From positions 310,001 to 374,000 of the forward strand of contig NZ_BSTS01000001.1 of the NCBI RefSeq assembly GCF_030269665.1: a stretch of 64,000 nucleotides of DNA, in the 5' to 3' direction. The position numbers and the translations under genes are program-made. Below are positions 61,538 through 64,000 of this stretch, in pieces (within the stretch, counting starts at the first letter, position 1; each line of letters starts with the position of its first letter). Source of the stretch: Actinomycetospora sp. NBRC 106375. GTDB lineage: Bacteria > Actinomycetota > Actinomycetes > Mycobacteriales > Pseudonocardiaceae. Under the pieces are notes generated by a model, which was not told the DNA's origin, made no database searches, and saw only the letters and a program-made list of their open reading frames with translations.

Positions 61538-63450
61538 TGGCCGCCCCCGCCGGGACCGTGATCGGGCGCTTCGTCGACTGGCTCGCCCGCGAGCGCGGCC
61601 TGGCGTTCGACGACTACGACGCCCTGCAGCGCTGGTCGGTCACCGACCTCGACGGCTTCTGGTCGGCGGTCGCCGCGTTCTTCGCCGTGCGGTTCCACGA
61701 CGCGCCGCGGGCCGTGCTCGAGAACCCGGTGATGCCGGGCGCGGTGTGGTTCCCGGGCGCGACGCTGAACTACGCGGAGCGCGCGGTGGAGGGCCCGCCC
61801 GGGGTCGGCGCCGCCGACGACACCGTGATCCTCGCCTACTCCCAGACCCGCGACGAGCAGACCTGGACCCGCGCGGAGCTGCGCGACGCCGTCGCCCGCG
61901 CCCGCGCCGGCCTGCAGCGCCTCGGGGTCCGCGCCGGCGACCGCGTGGTCGCCTACGCCCCGAACATCCCCGAGACCGTGGTCGCCCACCTCGCCGCGGC
62001 GAGCCTCGGCGCGGTGTGGGCGTCGTGCGCGCCGGAGTTCGGGGCCCGCAGCGTCGTCGACCGCTTCGCCCAGATCGAGCCGACCGTCCTGCTCGCCGTC
62101 GGCGGGTACGTCTACGGCGACAAACCCGTCGACCGCACCAGCGAGGTCGCCGCCCTGCGCGCCGCCCTGCCGACGCTGCGCCACGTCGTCGGGATCCCCT
62201 ACGGCCCGGGCACGGTGCCCGACGCGACCCCCTGGTCGGAGCTGGTCGGCACGGCCGCCGAGCCCGCCTACGACCCCGTCCCGTTCGATCACCCGCTGAT
62301 GGTGCTGTTCTCCTCGGGCACCACTGGGCCGCCGAAGGCGATCGTCCACGGCCACGGCGGGATCACCGTCGAGCACCTCAAGAACCACGGCCTCGCCTGG
62401 GACGTCCAGCCCGGCGACCGCCTGCTCTGGTTCACGACCACCGCCTGGATGATGTGGAACGCCCTGCTCTCGGGGCTGATCCACGGCGCCGCGCTGATCC
62501 TCGTGGACGGCAACCCCCTGCACCCCGACCTCGCCTGGCAGTGGCGTCTGGCCGCGCAGGCCCGCGCCACGCACTTCGGCACCTCGCCGGCGTTCCTCAT
62601 GACCTGCCGTAGCGAGGGCGTGCACCCGGCCCGCGACCACGACCTCGCGGCGCTGCGCCAGATCTGCGTCGCGGGGAGCCCGCTGCCACCGGAGGGCTAC
62701 CGGTGGGTGGCCGCGGAGTTCGGGCCGGCCGTCCTGCTGCTCGTCGGCAGCGGCGGCACCGACGTGTGCAGCGGCATCGTGCAGGGCGGGCCGTGGCAGG
62801 ACGTGGTCGAGGGCGAGATCTCCGGCCGGGAGCTGGGCGTCGACACCGCCGCCTTCGACGAGGCCGGGAACGAGGTGGTCGGCGAGCGCGGCGAGCTCGT
62901 CATCCGCTCCCCCATGCCGTCGATGCCGCTGTTCTTCTGGGGCGACGACGACGGCTCGCGACGGCACGCCGCCTACTTCGACACCTACCCGGGCATCTGG
63001 CGCCACGGCGACTGGGTGCGGTTCTCCCCCACCGGCTCGGTCGTGGTCTCGGGTCGCTCGGACGCCACGCTCAACCGGGGCGGGGTCCGGCTCGGGACCG
63101 CGGAGTTCTACGCCGTCGTCGAGGAGATGCCCGAGGTCACCGACAGCCTCGTGGTGCACCTCGAGGACCCGGGCGGCGGTCCCGGCGAGCTGCTGCTGTT
63201 CGTCGTGCCGGCCGCGGGCCACACGGTCGACGAGGCCCGTGTCCGCGCCGAGCTCCGCGCGGCGCTCTCGCCGCGCCACGTCCCCGACCGCATCCACGCG
63301 ATCGCGGCCGTGCCGCGGACCCGCACCGGCAAGAAGCTCGAGGTGCCCGCCAAGCGGATCCTGCTCGGGGCCGACCCCGACGCCGTGGCCTCGCGGGACT
63401 CCCTCGTCGACCCGGACGCGCTCACGGCGTTCGTGGGGTTCGCCCGGTGA
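61537..63450 (+). CDS. Acetoacetate-CoA ligase
   Basis: 637 residues from the ATG at 61537. ANL-superfamily synthetase with the acetoacetyl-CoA synthetase N-terminus (VDWLARERGLAFDDYDALQRWSV), the AMP loop FSSGTTGPPKAIVH, TTAWMMWN, VGSGGTDVCSGIV, and a C-terminal domain with RTRTGKKLEVPAKRILLG (adenylation lysine). It makes acetoacetyl-CoA from acetoacetate, ATP and CoA, for ketone-body or leucine/carnitine breakdown. Lies between the crotonase and the hydroxyacyl dehydrogenase. Confidence 0.94.
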   Translation: MAAPAGTVIGRFVDWLARERGLAFDDYDALQRWSVTDLDGFWSAVAAFFAVRFHDAPRAVLENPVMPGAVWFPGATLNYAERAVEGPPGVGAADDTVILAYSQTRDEQTWTRAELRDAVARARAGLQRLGVRAGDRVVAYAPNIPETVVAHLAAASLGAVWASCAPEFGARSVVDRFAQIEPTVLLAVGGYVYGDKPVDRTSEVAALRAALPTLRHVVGIPYGPGTVPDATPWSELVGTAAEPAYDPVPFDHPLMVLFSSGTTGPPKAIVHGHGGITVEHLKNHGLAWDVQPGDRLLWFTTTAWMMWNALLSGLIHGAALILVDGNPLHPDLAWQWRLAAQARATHFGTSPAFLMTCRSEGVHPARDHDLAALRQICVAGSPLPPEGYRWVAAEFGPAVLLLVGSGGTDVCSGIVQGGPWQDVVEGEISGRELGVDTAAFDEAGNEVVGERGELVIRSPMPSMPLFFWGDDDGSRRHAAYFDTYPGIWRHGDWVRFSPTGSVVVSGRSDATLNRGGVRLGTAEFYAVVEEMPEVTDSLVVHLEDPGGGPGELLLFVVPAAGHTVDEARVRAELRAALSPRHVPDRIHAIAAVPRTRTGKKLEVPAKRILLGADPDAVASRDSLVDPDALTAFVGFAR

Positions 63451-63481
63451 GGCGGGAGACGAAGCGCAGCGGAGCTCGACC

Positions 63482-64000
63482 ATGAGGGTCGCGGTGGTCG
63501 GGACGGGCGTCATCGGGACGAGCTGGGCGCGGCTGTTCCTCGAGCACGGGCACGACGTGGTGGCGACGGACCCGGCGCCCGGCGCCCGCGAGCGCCTCGA
63601 GGACGCGCTGGGACGGTCGGTCGCGTTCACCGACGACCCCGCCGAGGCCGTCGCCGGCGCGGACGTCGTCCAGGAGAACGGCCCGGAGCGTCTCGAGGTC
63701 AAGCACCAGCTCCTCGCGGTGCTCGACGCCGCCGCCCGCCCCGACGTCGTCATCGCGAGCAGCTCGTCGATGCTGCGGCCCACCGACCTCGCCCGCGGGG
63801 CCCCGCACCACCCCGAGCGCGTGCTCGTCGGGCACCCCTTCAACCCGCCCCACCTCGTCCCGCTGGTCGAGGTCGTGCCCGGGGAGGCGACGTCGGAGGC
63901 GGCCGTGGACGCGGCGATGGCGTTCTACGCGGGCGTCGGCCGCACGCCCCTGCGCCTGCGCGCCGAGCTGCCGGGCCACCTCGCCAACCGCTTGCAGGCC
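63482..64000 (+). CDS. 3-hydroxyacyl-CoA / carnitine-type dehydrogenase (3' end off the window)
   Basis: 173 residues seen from the ATG at 63482; the rest lies past position 64000. N-terminal Rossmann turn GTGVIGTSW, then ENGPERLEVKHQLLAVLD, ASSSSMLRPTDLA and GHPFNPPHLVPLVEVVPG. The HPFNPPH motif also occurs in L-carnitine dehydrogenase, a close relative. With the crotonase and acetoacetate ligase it could degrade carnitine or a short hydroxyacid, but the exact substrate needs the missing C-terminal half. Confidence 0.9.
   Translation, partial: MRVAVVGTGVIGTSWARLFLEHGHDVVATDPAPGARERLEDALGRSVAFTDDPAEAVAGADVVQENGPERLEVKHQLLAVLDAAARPDVVIASSSSMLRPTDLARGAPHHPERVLVGHPFNPPHLVPLVEVVPGEATSEAAVDAAMAFYAGVGRTPLRLRAELPGHLANRLQA

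Overview
The window is a very GC-rich actinobacterial chromosome segment. It has GTG starts, ATGA/GTGA-coupled operons and mycothiol/F420-type protein families, and it best fits a Pseudonocardia-like member of the Pseudonocardiaceae (inferred from gene content, not from a search). Part of the gene order follows the Mycobacterium tuberculosis Rv2534c-Rv2578c block: pepQ, an Rv2536-like membrane protein, aroB-aroK-aroC, aroE, mltG, ruvX, alaS, rarA, aspS and Rv2578c. In this strain accessory blocks are interleaved with that core.

Region by region. 1-16.1 kb is the core block: pepQ (cut by the window edge), a four-helix membrane protein, a 0.7-kb array of tandem repeats and hairpins, shikimate genes, a type IV prepilin peptidase-like protein, a repeat-bearing spacer, aroE-mltG-ruvX-alaS, two small membrane-associated proteins, a membrane-anchored XRE-type protein and rarA. 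At 16.2-17.4 kb sits a lone membrane-anchored pentapeptide-repeat gene. At 17.4-23.7 kb lies a LacI-controlled catabolic operon: an asparaginase-type amidohydrolase, a NodB-fold hydrolase, an MFS carrier, two SDR dehydrogenases and a small Cys-pair protein, with two operators in the divergent promoter. An Lrp regulator, an aminotransferase and a PEP-mutase/isocitrate-lyase family enzyme follow.

26.3-40.5 kb is the most striking part: a complete group 1h (Hhy, 'high-affinity') [NiFe]-hydrogenase locus. The plus-strand operon runs hhyS, hhyL, a NifU-like gene, DUF5947, DUF6084, a 462-aa protein, an endopeptidase, a 33-aa membrane peptide, hypA, hypC, hypD, hypE and a 107-aa acidic protein. A facing minus-strand operon has a PadR regulator, an in-frame HypC-HypF fusion and two GmhA-like SIS isomerases. 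No hypB is present. The set is expected to build a cytosolic, non-Tat hydrogenase that scavenges trace H2; several of its genes have no known function.

40.6-53 kb returns to scattered housekeeping and membrane genes: an MDMPI-like protein, an atypical phosphotransferase fold, DUF389, aspS, a PPOX-class protein, an intein-containing Rv2578c radical SAM protein behind a perfect LexA/SOS box, a SCO6745-like protein, an acyl-CoA dehydrogenase, a YibE/F protein and a protein with 20-residue tandem repeats. 53-59 kb carries a secreted His/Gly/Asp-rich protein and an ethanolamine-use operon (MHS transporter, eat, eutB, eutC). 59.3-64 kb carries PaaX and MarR regulators and an acyl-CoA/acetoacetate catabolic operon (enoyl-CoA hydratase, acetoacetyl-CoA synthetase, 3-hydroxyacyl-CoA dehydrogenase cut by the window end). 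No tRNA, rRNA, CRISPR array or transposase was recognised.
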